A DNA stretch of 64,000 nucleotides from Beroe ovata (Eukaryota; Ctenophora; Nuda; Beroida; Beroidae), in assembly GCA_946803715.1 (NCBI GenBank), contig CAMPET010000142.1:101901-165900 (forward strand). Reading direction: 5' to 3'. The translations under genes and the position numbers were made by a program. How positions within the stretch are numbered: position 1 is the stretch's first letter; each line of letters opens with the position of its first letter. The notes under the pieces are model-generated. The model was not told where the DNA came from. It did not search any database and saw only the letters and a program-made list of their open reading frames with translations. Shown here piece by piece: positions 45,406 through 56,279 of the stretch.

Positions 45406-46832
45406 CCAATGCGCGTCACGATGTCAGGTATCAGATTAATAACTACCCCCTTATGAAATTCACCAAGATTTACTCAGCGATAATAACGATTACACTGGAG
45501 ATGTGACTTGTCATTGTATAAGATGTTGTTGAAGATATGTATATGTGGTGATATTTAATGAAATAATATAAATTTCTGTATCACTTGTCAGTGGCTGTTA
45601 ATAAGTGATACGTACAGGAAACTGGTTGTATCAGATCTTACCCATTCAAATGCTGAATATCTATTTACTGTGATGAACATTGTGATGGACATTTGAGTCG
45701 GAAACCTTGAAGGTGGAAACATCGCTGAATCAAAATCAATTACAACTTTCACGTAGTTTTCAACTCCTAAATACATGATCGAACCATAGGATTCAGCGAT
45801 GTCAAACCATAGAGCCGACGTAAAGGCTTATTCAACCGAGAACAATATCTTCGGAAATGGTCTTGAGCGGCTAAAATATCGCATGTAGCAAGACGTCCAT
45901 GTCTTTTATTATCTCTAAGTTGTATTTTTAGCCATAATCAGTGGCATAGTCCTTCGAACAGAGTACAGTTTCTGACTGTCATGTTACAAATTTTGTCGAT
46001 CTTCTGCTCTTCAATTTTGATATTTGTACGAATAAAATTTAAAAAAAGGTTGCAATTACTTTGATTTTCATTTTTGAACAGCTTTTAATTTTTATTAAAG
46101 TTATTTTGTAATAGGTGTGAAATGTGGGATATTTCTATCACTTTGTGGGCCTATGAATGTCCGTCTCGACTGCACCATATTAACTGTGTCATAGAACAAG
46201 AGGATTGCCGTAGAAGGGGTGTTTCATTGCAGCCACACATTTTTAAGAAACATGTATTTTATTGAGATTCATTGGCTGCACTGATTTATGATGTGGTGGC
46301 GGAACCTATAATTGTATGCAGCAGAACTTAGGGGAGAGTGCAGACAAGCAGGGTATAATCGATTTTCAAGCATGATGGATTGTAATATTTTAGAAATGGC
46401 GAGATGTTGTAAGATATTGAATGTCTGGGTATCAGGAACCTTTGATAAACTGTTCTCATCGTCTTCATGGTAATCAGGTATTCAATATCAAATTTAATCA
46501 GTCTACATAATAGTACAAAATACCTTTGAAACTGAACCTCAGATCAATTTCATGTATGCACGAAACTGAATCACAATTCTACCATCATCGATCTGAACTC
46601 TTATATCCCTCATAGCTGACGTAGATGGTGCATGATTAGGAATGTTTTCTCGTCACTGAACAAGCTATCATACAACGTGAGTTTCAAGGGAGGGGGAATG
46701 GGGGAAATTCCCTACTTTATTGACGTCGAAGAAGGAAGTTTCCTGTTCTCAATGTTTTGGTTCCACATGAACATACTATGAGATGAGGTCTAAGACGTCT
46801 GTCTGACGAGGCTTATTCCCCAGGTTACTCAG
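45406..46832. other. Intergenic, 3' flank of FAM76
   Basis: No coding exon is supported. An AATAAA lies near 46031. A possible non-coding exon ends at a good donor (gtgagt) near 46677, which could be the 5' UTR of the transcript starting at 46833. Confidence 0.45.
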
Positions 46833-47132
46833 ATGGAATTTCTCTCCGCAAAATTCCCTGATTCTCTCAGCGCTCTCAACCAGCACTTAGCCTATCGCAG
46901 TTACATCACCGAGCACAAGTTTAACCGACACGATCAACAAGTAAGAATTCACTATCGTGAGATGTTTGGGAGCAAATTTCCAAAACTAGCCCCACCCTTA
47001 AGGTTTGAAACCCACTCCATTTCCACACTCAGGTACTGAGCAGACTCTCTCATTGTAGTGTTACAGAGTTTGGGCACGTGGCCAGGTGGGCCACGCACGT
47101 GGCAACTTTGTCTGGTGCACCACTCAGCACAG
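46833..47132 (+). CDS. GST-C-like (EF1-beta/CysRS type) domain, two exons
   Basis: The exons are 46833-46940 and 47033-47132. The junction is phase 0, with donor gtaaga and acceptor cacactcag, and the final donor is gtacga in phase 1. The 69 residues align without gaps to the N-terminal GST-C-like domain of eEF1B (shared spacing of L.ALN..LA.RSYI) and to the CARS1 N-terminus (GHVARW..HV). These domains dock translation factors and aminoacyl-tRNA synthetases into complexes. No eEF1B catalytic or CysRS exon is visible downstream. The next same-strand exon is that of TyrRS at 49156, and its phase fits, so this may be the N-terminus of TyrRS. Otherwise it is a fragment of a separate or decayed gene. 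An acceptor (ttccccag) precedes the ATG. Confidence 0.6.
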
Positions 47133-47545
47133 GTACGATACAACACACGAATTGTCTATCACACGAATCTTGTGTGACACAATACTGTGTTTATTGCCCT
47201 TCTTATCCTGTTTATTGTTCACTGTTAAAGTGTATACTGAACAGTACCCACTCCGTAATCACTAATCAGTACAATATGTACTGTAAGCTGTATGCTGCGC
47301 ACTATTTACAGCAGTTATTAGCTGTCAACTTTCGAGAAAAAGATATTACCCAAAAAAGAAAAAAGGAGCTCAGATTCAGGTCTCAATTTTGGAAGAACTC
47401 ATAAATAACAGCATAAAACATCCTCACACTTATCTCATTATACCACTGTTCATTCATCACTAACAGTCTGGATGCTCTAACGTTATTGGAGCACAAAATG
47501 AATCTGTATCTGGGAAATTCAGCTTTTTGCGATGGCTTTGAAACA

Positions 47546-48433
47546 TCAATATCCGTTCACTGCTTCTGGAGTATGGCAAATTTTTCGTCCATTCTTTAAA
47601 CCAATATCAGCAGTGTTTGAGTTGTGTTCATCCTTTTCATGTTGTGTTTCTTCAACTGGACTCACTCTATCCTCCTTCTTGATCTCTGATGTTGTGCATA
47701 GCATCAATGGCATGATGATGGCCGCGTGGAATATGACATGCATCAGTAGGGTGGGCACCAACCTCCAGGCATCAAAGTGTGCTGGCATCGCGCCAATATC
47801 CAGCAGGAAGATATACGCTATGAGAATGATGATGCCGTGTATCACAGCTTCTCGGGTGAGACCCCTGATGAATTTCATCTTCTCTTGCCGGGAGAAACCG
47901 CTGTTCCAGTAAATTGACAGGCAATAGAACGGGGGACCGTAGACCAGACAGAATATCACGTACGCATCCAGGAAACGTCGAGTGCAGAAGAATGACCAGA
48001 AGCTCTTCTTCACGCCGGCGTGGTACTCATCAAAGGTGCCCGAGTACATCAGGCAATCGTAGAACAGCCCCTGGGAGGTGAAGAAGATGGTGAATGCCCA
48101 GGTAGCTGACTTCATCACACACTCCACACCGTGTCGTTGTAGGAGGAACATGCTGATCCAGTATGCGGTTACCGCGCAAACCACGTGTAAACAGGACGCA
48201 AACGCAACGACAGAGGAGTCGTGCGCTGAGCGGATTAGGAACGTGGTCTCCCAGTCGGTGTGTCGGAGCATGACCCAGTTCTCTACCGGGGCAAATATCC
48301 CCGATATGAGAATGAGAATGACACTGAAGTGGGGGTTAGCCCAGATGTTACCACTGCCTGTGAAGTGTCGCCGACCACAACACACGAGAAATGCCACAGA
48401 TGCGTATACCCAGAACGGTTCTAGCAAGAGCAT
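47546..48433 (-). CDS. Unrecognised seven-helix membrane protein
   Basis: A single coding exon of 295 residues. The frame opens upstream at a GTG, but the first ATG (48433) lies five bases after an acceptor-like cctctattatag, which implies a 5' UTR intron. Seven hydrophobic segments are visible, for example FSVILILISGIFAPVENWVM, VVAFASCLHVVCAVTAYWI, AVIHGIIILIAYIFLL and LMHVIFHAAIIMPLML. The C-terminal tail is hydrophilic and charged. No rhodopsin-type DRY or NPxxY motif is seen, and I do not recognise the family. It lies antisense between the GST-like exons and TyrRS exon 1, so it would be nested if those are one gene. Confidence 0.65.
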   Translation of the reverse strand: MLLLEPFWVYASVAFLVCCGRRHFTGSGNIWANPHFSVILILISGIFAPVENWVMLRHTDWETTFLIRSAHDSSVVAFASCLHVVCAVTAYWISMFLLQRHGVECVMKSATWAFTIFFTSQGLFYDCLMYSGTFDEYHAGVKKSFWSFFCTRRFLDAYVIFCLVYGPPFYCLSIYWNSGFSRQEKMKFIRGLTREAVIHGIIILIAYIFLLDIGAMPAHFDAWRLVPTLLMHVIFHAAIIMPLMLCTTSEIKKEDRVSPVEETQHEKDEHNSNTADIGLKNGRKICHTPEAVNGY

Positions 48434-48440
48434 CGTGTCT

Positions 48441-49155
48441 ATAATAGAGGGGGAGAGTATAAGTAACACAATATGTGACCTGCTGTTCACTGTACAGTGT
48501 CCACAACATAGATATTGAGCACTGAGCAGTACTACAAAGAATGAATATTCTGAGAAACTGTATGCTATGGGTTTATCGTGTGATTATTGTATCGTGTGAT
48601 TTCTGTTGCAGTTGTTATACCAAGAAAATGGTGGTGGGGTCATCTAGGAATAGTACTGAAACTGCTGGTATCTACTGAAGTAATGAATGAGCTACGAGCG
48701 TTCAACTGGTAAACTAAAGTGGCGTGAATCCACTTACATTAAATTAATCAATATCATGTATGCTGGCCCTGGAAATGGTTGTGTATGGTTAGATTCGAGA
48801 GAGAGCAGCGATGCACTAAAGGTGTTAATATAAATTATGATTATCGAGTCACTATCCCTCGCAAATCTATTGGTTGAGTGATCGATATTGTGCGTTAACT
48901 GGCCTCTACCATCTATAATAGTTCTAGCGCTCGCGACTTCGCTGTCAAATTGATAAGCGTCGTAAAAGTCGAATTAGAGATAGTGTTAGATAATGAAGTC
49001 ATGCCAACTTATTCAACCTCAGAGCTATTTCTCAGTCGACAGATTTGATGCTTCAACTGATCGCTCATCAGAATCGCATACCGCTAACACCCATTTTTCG
49101 GTCACCAAATCACTACATTATCAACTATCATTGGATAATATTTATTTATCTTCAG
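48441..49155. other. Upstream region of TyrRS exon 49156
   Basis: AT-rich, with no exon identified. It would contain either the 5' UTR intron end of TyrRS or the right part of the large intron linking it to the GST-like exons, and the promoter of the antisense 7TM gene. Confidence 0.4.
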
Positions 49156-52100
49156 ACACACGCGACATGTCCCCACCAAAAGAAGAACGAACCGCCCAAA
49201 TCGTGCTGGAGAAAAAGAATCTAATATGCAGGAATCTTCAGGTGCGAACTAATATACTTAGCAAATAACGCGTCCATAACGACTGGGACGGGCTTATAAT
49301 TTGTATTCTTGGGTCTTAAATGGAAACTTACAGATGAAGGAGAAGTGCGACAAATTGTTTCACAAAAGTTAGAAAAAAGTATAGCGCGCTAAAATATTCA
49401 CCATACGCTAGTGCAGTTGCCTTTATATGGACCATACCCGTTGTTCATAGTCTCAACGAGTACTTTTTATATTCATAGAATTCTATTGAGAATCGGGAAG
49501 AAAGTGTGCTCATTGCTTTTGAAGTAGAGAGAAATATAAAATATTGGCAAATGGCATGTAGTCTCGCTTCACCATGGAGACAAATAGAAACAGTTAACCA
49601 CTGTGTTCAGGAAACCGTTGGGGAAGATAGACTAGATTCCATCCTGACGGAAAGAGATATCAAGGTTTACTGGGGCACAGCCACCACTGGCAAGCCACAC
49701 ATTGCCTACTTCGTGCCCATGGTTAAGCTGGCTGATTTCCTGAGAGCAGGAGCAGAGGTTAGTGGAAGATGGGGTGAAGTCATGGTATTGGGGGAAGTTA
49801 ATAATATGGAGCGGGTAAGTGTGAGATTCGTACTTCTGAAACTCTCATAACGAAGAAGCGTGGCCACTGATAGAGATCATAGTCTGAGACAGAAATCATA
49901 AATCAATTATAATTGTCGCGACTCGCGCTGTAGTTGAGGAGCGTGACCAATGATAATGACCATAGTCTGAGACAGCAGTCATATGAATTATAATTGTCGC
50001 CCGGTGGTTGAAGCATCTGCTGGTTAAAGGACACACAGTGGACACTGAACAGTGTTGGATGTTAGGGTTGAGCTGTATAAGAGATGATAAAATAGCGAAT
50101 GAAGCGGTTTGGAATGGTTTATTAAGTGGGGGGGGAGGTCTGCAAGGATCCTTCACCCAGACAGATATTTCCACCACCACCTCACAGGTTACGATACTAT
50201 TTGCTGATCTCCACGGCTATCTGGACAACATGAAGGCTCCGTGGGAGCTGTTACAATTGCGGGCACAGTACTACGAGGCTGTGATTAAGGTGGGTGACAC
50301 ACCAAGTGCGCTACTGATGTCACAAAACGGTGTCATTGTCGACACTCGACAGTGTCGACAGTGTCACCATTGACAATGTCACCACTAATTACACTGTCGC
50401 TACAATTGACATTGCACAGTGACACCAAGTGTTAACACAGTCACTGTTAACACTGTCCCCGGAGCCTCACTCCCCCTCCTCCCCGTCAGGCTATGCTGAG
50501 ATCACTCTCTGTACCTCTGGACAAACTCAAGTTTGTGAAGGGGACAGACTACCAGTTATCACGGGAGTACACACTCGACGTGTACAAGCTCTCCTCTCTC
50601 GTTACTGACCATGACGCCAGGAAGGCGGGAGCCGAGGTGGTGAAGCAGGTTGCCCACCCTCTCCTCAGTGGATTGCTCTACCCCGGATTACAGGTATGAT
50701 GGAGGCATGGAGGAGTTGGGAAAACACGGAGCTGATCGAACTGCGGGTATTGAATCGCGAACTGCGTGCTTCCTAGAATATATGACAGTTAACGCGTAAC
50801 CTAAAACTGCTGTTTAACGATGGTGGATGCGTGGGTTTCAATCTAGTATCAAGGAAAGTGGAAACTTCTTAGTAGCGTAAACGAAGAGAGTAATCACTAA
50901 TCACCATGTCGGAAGTGTGGTTGCATACACTGTACTACTTACCACAAATATAGATCATAGGGGGGTATGTAACGGTTTCAAATTATATCCTCATAAGTGG
51001 TAGTGACTCGAGACTACTTTAAGTTGTGTCAATTTGGTGAGCATGATGCATACGATGCGGTTATAGTGTAGTGCAGGTTGCAGTTGACACTACGGTTACA
51101 CTTGACACCCCAACTAGTCGTGACGTCACGCAGGCACTTGACGAGGAGTACCTGGATGTGGATGCACAGTTTGGTGGTGTCGACCAGCGGAAGATATTCA
51201 TGTTCGCGGAAAAGTACCTGCCGATGCTGGGCTACAAGAAGAGAGTTCATTTCATGAATCCCATGATACCCGGCTTGACTGGTGACAAAATGAGCAGCAG
51301 CGAGGAGGTAATAGCTCACACAAATCACACACGGATGTGTAATGAAAATGATCCATACACTGATCAATCCTTGTAGCTATATATAACATCCACCACAACT
51401 TATATTGAGAGTATGACCACCATAATATAGAGACTGCGTTGTCCGTAATCAAATCAGAATCTCACTTGGGGGTTAAGGTATCATGCTCTCATTTCACTCT
51501 CTTCTTCCTCCTCTCTTCCCTTCTTCTCCCTTCTCTTGCCCCTATCTTTCTCCTACTCCATCACCTCACTTCCCTTCTTCTCCATCCTTCCCTTCCTCTT
51601 CTCTCTTTCTCTTCCTCACCTCACTTCCCTTCCTCACCTCTCTTTCCTTTCTTCTCCTCTCTTTCCCTTCTTCTCCTCTCTTTCCCTTCTTCTCCCTTCC
51701 TCTCTCCTAATTCCCATTAAGGTACAAAATATCACGTACAATATATCACGTACTATGAATCACGTATGAATCACGTATGCCATGACAATAATTCGGCCTT
51801 ATCGAAACCAATCCGGCACCCAATCTGCGACAGGATAGCAAGATAGACCTGGTTGACCCACCTAACGTGGTCAAGAAGAAAATAAACAAAGCATTCTGTG
51901 AACCGGGGAATGTGGAGAACAACGGTCTCNTTCCCTTTCTCACCTCTCTTTCCCTTCCTCACCTCACTTCCCTTCCTCTCCTCTCTTTCCCTTCTTCTCC
52001 CTTCCTCTCTCCTAATTCCCATTAAGGTACAATATATCACGTACTATGAATCACGTATGCTATAGTATGCCATGACAATAATTCGGCCTTATCGAAACCA

Positions 52101-55100
52101 ATCCGGCACCCAATCTGCGTCAGGATAGCAAGATAGACCTGGTTGACCCACCTAACGTGGTCAAGAAGAAAATAAACAAAGCATTCCGTACCTCGACAAT
52201 AAACGTGAGTATGTAACGCGATAGTATGTAACGCGATAGTATGTCAATTGTCACGTGATAGTATGTCACGTGATAGTATGTAACGTGATAGTATATAACG
52301 TGGTAGTATATAACGCGATAGTTTGTCGCGTGATAGTATGTAACGTGCGTATATAACGTAAGTTTACTGATCCGTGTTATGAATGTGAGAAATCTACTAC
52401 CAGCAATTGGCATGAGCAATAGAAAAAATCTAAAAAAGCCCTAAAAGGAAATGATGATGACCTTAATTGACGTAGAAAATAATTCATCGCAAAGTTTAAC
52501 GCATATTTGTTACTATTTGAGGAGTACCCTACACTTGAACACGAAAAATCTCGGCCATCTATGTACATTGCGGTGAATAGGTCACATTTATTTTCACAAT
52601 CGGGTAACCATCATATGATTGTGTTTTGATAGAACCCTGACCTTTATTCTGTATGCCAGATTTGGTATAAGTAATTTTATGGTTGCACAAATCTGGGGGT
52701 AAGTAACTTCCAGGTCAGGTTTGAGTTGAGGACTGGTCTGATGCACAATTCAATGACGTTTATTTCGCAGCATTCGAGGTGAAGCGGAAAGCTGAACACG
52801 GAGGTGACATTTCGTTTACTAATATTGTCGATTTGAGGGAGGCGTTTAGAACACAGGCTGTATACCCTCTGGACTTGAAGAATGCGGTCACAGTTTACAT
52901 CAACCAGGTGAAATAGTATTATTTGGGTATGACATAATATGCGGGAGGTTTGGGTGTCATGAAAACGAGAATGTGGTCGACAGAATATACACTGCCTCCG
53001 TATAACGGTGACTATGTAATGGGAATGTGTACTGGTTAGTGTAGCTCCCATTTAGAGTGTTTACTAACTATAACCTGTTATGTAGTAGGATGGTAAATAT
53101 GGCCGGGAACTCTCCGGAGAAGACCAAAAAACAGAAACGCAACACAAAGAAGCCCTCTGCGGGGAGCAGTAAGTTCTACTGTTCCACATGCGATGTTCAC
53201 TGTCCAAACCAGACAACACTGGAGCAACACAACTCTGGCAAGAAGCATGTTGCTAATGTTGCTAACGTACAGCGTCGTGACCAGCATGCCATGTGCAGTG
53301 TCTTCGTGGGTAACCTCCCAAAATATTCCCAAATCCGGGCAGATAGTATCGTTGCACCTGTTGCTGGAGGATCGGCCAGTGTTGAGGACAAGAATGAGAT
53401 CCTGAAATCAGAGCTGACGAAGGTATTTGGAGCATTTGGCACGGTATCAAAACTGATAATCGACAAGAAACATGGCAGTTATTGCATCATCGAGTACGAA
53501 ACACCAGCAATGGCCCGTATTGTTTTAGCAGAGTATCAGGCGGGTAAAATCCCGCCATTCCACGGACAAAAACTCCAAATTAAGTCCCGTAAGGTGACTG
53601 AAATCAAGCCACTTCACCACATCATCACACACAAGGAGATAGACAGGGACAACATCCTGGAGCTGCTGGAGGAGGGGAGTGATGACCCACTCTGTGCTCT
53701 GAACATGGTGGATGCCGCGGTGACGGTGAGCGATGCCATGAGGAGGAAACATGAGGAGGCATGCACCCGCATACAAACACAACTCAACGACAATCTTCCC
53801 TTCCACAACATCAAGTTAACGGTGTATGGATCAGCAGCAACTGGTCTCTCCCTCAAGGATTCCGATCTGGACGTTAGTTTGAGTGTGGATAGGGAGAAGA
53901 GGATTGAGAGAGATGATCTGGTCGGGGTGTTGAAACAGAAGTGTACCGGGGTGAGTCATGTCCATATTATCCCGGCTCCGGGACAGGGTACCATCACGCG
54001 CTTCCTGGACGGTATTTCCAACACAATGTTCGATATTCTGTTCAGTAACAGACTTGGGCTGGCAAATACTCGACTCATATCCACCATCCTGTCTCATGAC
54101 ACTCGACTACCCAAACTCGTCAGACTACTCATATTCTGGAGTAAGATTAACCTCGGGAGCAGGTTTGCTAAGCAGGCCACGCCCTCTTCCTACGCCATGA
54201 CTATCATGATATTCCACTTTCTCCGACAGAAGCAGATTCTCCCTGACTTTCTCGACACAACTCTAATTACCGACCACACCCGTATCTACGATCTCGATTG
54301 TTCCTTCGTGACTGATCTTGATAAACTCCCCGCATCCCCCTCCCCCTCAGCCTCTATTCCTGAGCTCATGGCTGGTTTCTGGAAGTATTACGGGAGTGAG
54401 TTTGATCGTGATAAGCACGTGGTGAGCATGCGCGGCTTGTTGTCTAAAGAGGAGTTGGAGAGTGAGATGGGTGATACCGACTCGCAACACAACTACGTAT
54501 CCTCATTCAAACCCTCGTCTATTGCTGTTCAGGATCCCTTCGTCCTCACGCATAACATCACACAAAACGTGAGTGTTGAGTGTGCGGTGTCTCTCAGGGA
54601 CGCGTGCAGGAGTGCAGCTGGTAATTGGGAGAATGGCAAGCCACTCCACTGTTGGTGGCTTGGTGGCAGAGTGGACGTCAATATGACAGAGACTATTGAT
54701 GAAGGAGCAGAAGATGAAGAAATAGAGGAGGAGGGTAGCCGTACTCCTGTATGGAAAAATGAGCATTCCCCTACCACTGGGAATAAGCGCTCAGTGGAAG
54801 CCATGGAGCACTGATCGAATTCGAACAGTATGACGGAAACGGATAATAATTTTTCTCATTTCTGAGATTTTTTAAAGATCTGATCATTGATATGATCATA
54901 TATGATTTCAAATATGGAATTGGAGAAGTCGGCATATTTTATCTTGTTTCTTATTTGTAATATTTTGAATTTCCTTTTTGTAACAATTTACACGACATCA
55001 GTCAATCAATAATCGTTCAATTTTGACAGATTTCACTTTTCTACTTTTAAATTCGGCTTGGGAGTGGCGTTTTCTAATTTCTAATGTCCAAGATGATTTG

Positions 55101-56161
55101 ATTTGCGTCCTCACAGCTCACTAAAGTGTCGATATTTCAGTTACTGGCCCCTGTGGTAAAGGAGTTCCAAAGCAAGGAGCTGAAGAAGCTCTCATCCCAA
55201 GCGTATCCCTCTGCTAATGGTGAGATGCCACTGATTCAAATATGTGCCACTTCGCTTAAATTCGCATTTCTTGCAATCCTTGTTCTCCCAGCGAAGGGGG
55301 GTCCAGCGGCAGAGGCTGAGAGAGCTGTGGATTTGTCACGTATCGATATCAGAGTCGGAAAAATACTCGAAATAGAACCGGTAAGACTATAGGATTTCAT
55401 TTTGTATTGGGAATGGGTATCCGGAATTATGCCCATTACCACTTCTATCCCGGGTCGTGTGATTGGTGATCAATGATGAGATATTTGGTGAATCCCCCTC
55501 CAATTCAGTAAATCACTCATCTTCAACCTCATCTCCTGACTCCCTCATCTTCAACCCACTTGCAGCATCCCCAAGCTGACTCACTCTACGTGGAGAAGAT
55601 TGATGTCGGAGAACCGGAACCACGGACCGTTATCAGCGGTTTGAGGAAATTCGTGGACCGAGAAGTATTAGATGGTGCTCTTGTGGCGGTTGTGTGTAAT
55701 CTCAAGCCAGCAAACATGCGGGGCATCAAGAGTCAAGGTGTCTAAATACAGCTTGTAACTCTAGGGATTGTAACAGCTTGTAACTCTAGTTCTAGGGATT
55801 TTTTCTGTTAGACTAAAAGCCGAAAGGTCGTATCACTACCAGTACCAATCGTCTTTGACTGTAATTGTAGATGTTATCTTAGTGAATTTCAGGAATGCTC
55901 CTCTGTGCTTCAGACAAAGATCACACCACTGTAGAAGTTCTCATTGTGCCTGAAGGAAGTAAACCAGGTGAGAGAATCACTGGAGATTCTTTCACTCTTC
56001 CTCCTGACCCACAACTGAATCCTAAGAAGAAAATATTCGAGAAAGTTCAAGTTGATCTGACAACTACCGATACACTTGAGGTTACCTACAAGGGGGAGAT
56101 CTTGAGGACTTCGGCAGGGAATATACTGACACCCTCGTTGAAATGTGCCACGATTAGATAA
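49156..56161 (+). CDS. YARS1: Cytosolic tyrosyl-tRNA synthetase with EMAPII-like tail
   Basis: The exons are 49156-49241, 49611-49757, 50188-50289, 50490-50693, 51134-51307, 51834 to an n at 51930, 52771-52907, 55141-55219, 55292-55380, 55566-55737 and 55893-56161. The local ATG is 49167; exon 1 is open upstream in phase 1. The class I catalytic core is clear: [15 protein letters not shown] (the HIGH-like motif), [50 protein letters not shown] and KMSSS. The C-terminal EMAPII-like domain ([55 protein letters not shown]) is complete. It charges tRNA-Tyr in the cytosol. An exon matching the human GVLSFIKHVLFPLKSE region is missing at an assembly fault (51930). The intron 52908-55140 contains a TUT1-like gene. 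Confidence 0.93.
50330..50470 (+). repeat. Short imperfect repeats in TyrRS intron
   Basis: Clustered words of the type gtcgacac, gacagtgtc and aacactgtc in both orientations form a low-complexity, partly palindromic stretch just upstream of exon 50490. Confidence 0.6.
51482..51720 (+). repeat. Pyrimidine-rich CT tract
   Basis: About 240 bp of nearly pure C/T on this strand (cttcctc/ctcttcccttc words). A second copy, 51931-52016, follows the n and is joined to a repeat of the flanking intron. The tract is the likely cause of the assembly fault here. Ser/Pro/Leu-rich open frames through it are artefacts. Confidence 0.9.
51931..52200 (+). pseudogene. Duplicate of TyrRS exon 51834 and its flank
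   Basis: 52016-52185 repeats 51720-51891 almost exactly, including the splice acceptor and the [21 protein letters not shown] codons (52124 onward). It then departs after GCATTC, whereas the first copy reads on through [10 protein letters not shown]. With the n at 51930 it looks like two haplotype or contig ends placed in tandem. One of the two copies is presumably the true locus. Confidence 0.75.
52200..52360 (+). repeat. Tandem repeat of about 15-bp units
   Basis: About ten copies of atagtatgtaacgtg with variants (cacgtg, cgcg), in the TyrRS intron. Confidence 0.85.
53090..54814 (+). CDS. TUT1: TUT1-like terminal nucleotidyltransferase, nested
   Basis: A single-exon protein of 574 residues from the ATG at 53090; a second Met (MAGNSPE) is three codons on. 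It has a matrin-type C2H2 finger near residues 29-53 ([10 protein letters not shown]...H.SGKKH). An RRM follows at about 70-165 (SVFVGNLP...GSYCIIEYE). The nucleotidyltransferase core has YGSAATGL, the metal-binding SDLDVSL and a third acidic site in [15 protein letters not shown]. The PAP-associated part includes [13 protein letters not shown]. This order matches human TUT1/Star-PAP, which uridylates U6 snRNA and polyadenylates some mRNAs in nucleolus and speckles. The large insertion that splits the human catalytic domain is absent. It lies on the same strand within a TyrRS intron and has no introns, so it is probably retrocopy-derived. Confidence 0.9.
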   Translation: MVNMAGNSPEKTKKQKRNTKKPSAGSSKFYCSTCDVHCPNQTTLEQHNSGKKHVANVANVQRRDQHAMCSVFVGNLPKYSQIRADSIVAPVAGGSASVEDKNEILKSELTKVFGAFGTVSKLIIDKKHGSYCIIEYETPAMARIVLAEYQAGKIPPFHGQKLQIKSRKVTEIKPLHHIITHKEIDRDNILELLEEGSDDPLCALNMVDAAVTVSDAMRRKHEEACTRIQTQLNDNLPFHNIKLTVYGSAATGLSLKDSDLDVSLSVDREKRIERDDLVGVLKQKCTGVSHVHIIPAPGQGTITRFLDGISNTMFDILFSNRLGLANTRLISTILSHDTRLPKLVRLLIFWSKINLGSRFAKQATPSSYAMTIMIFHFLRQKQILPDFLDTTLITDHTRIYDLDCSFVTDLDKLPASPSPSASIPELMAGFWKYYGSEFDRDKHVVSMRGLLSKEELESEMGDTDSQHNYVSSFKPSSIAVQDPFVLTHNITQNVSVECAVSLRDACRSAAGNWENGKPLHCWWLGGRVDVNMTETIDEGAEDEEIEEEGSRTPVWKNEHSPTTGNKRSVEAMEH

Positions 56162-56279
56162 GATCTTAGATCAAGTTTTGACCAATGTCGGATGGCCATG
56201 GCGCGCTTAATAATACTATTAACGTTCATTGTTCATTTAATTTATTGACTGTCGAAACCGAATGTCGATTTGACAAAAA

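Noticed and set aside
51439-51769. Ser/Pro/Leu-rich open frames
   Set aside because: They lie in a pure pyrimidine tract within a TyrRS intron, open in all three frames because C/T-only codons cannot form stops.
52124-52200. Second TyrRS exon with the [10 protein letters not shown] codons, as evidence of alternative exons
   Set aside because: The near-identity includes intron flanks and coincides with an n. A tandem placement of two contig ends explains it better than mutually exclusive exons.
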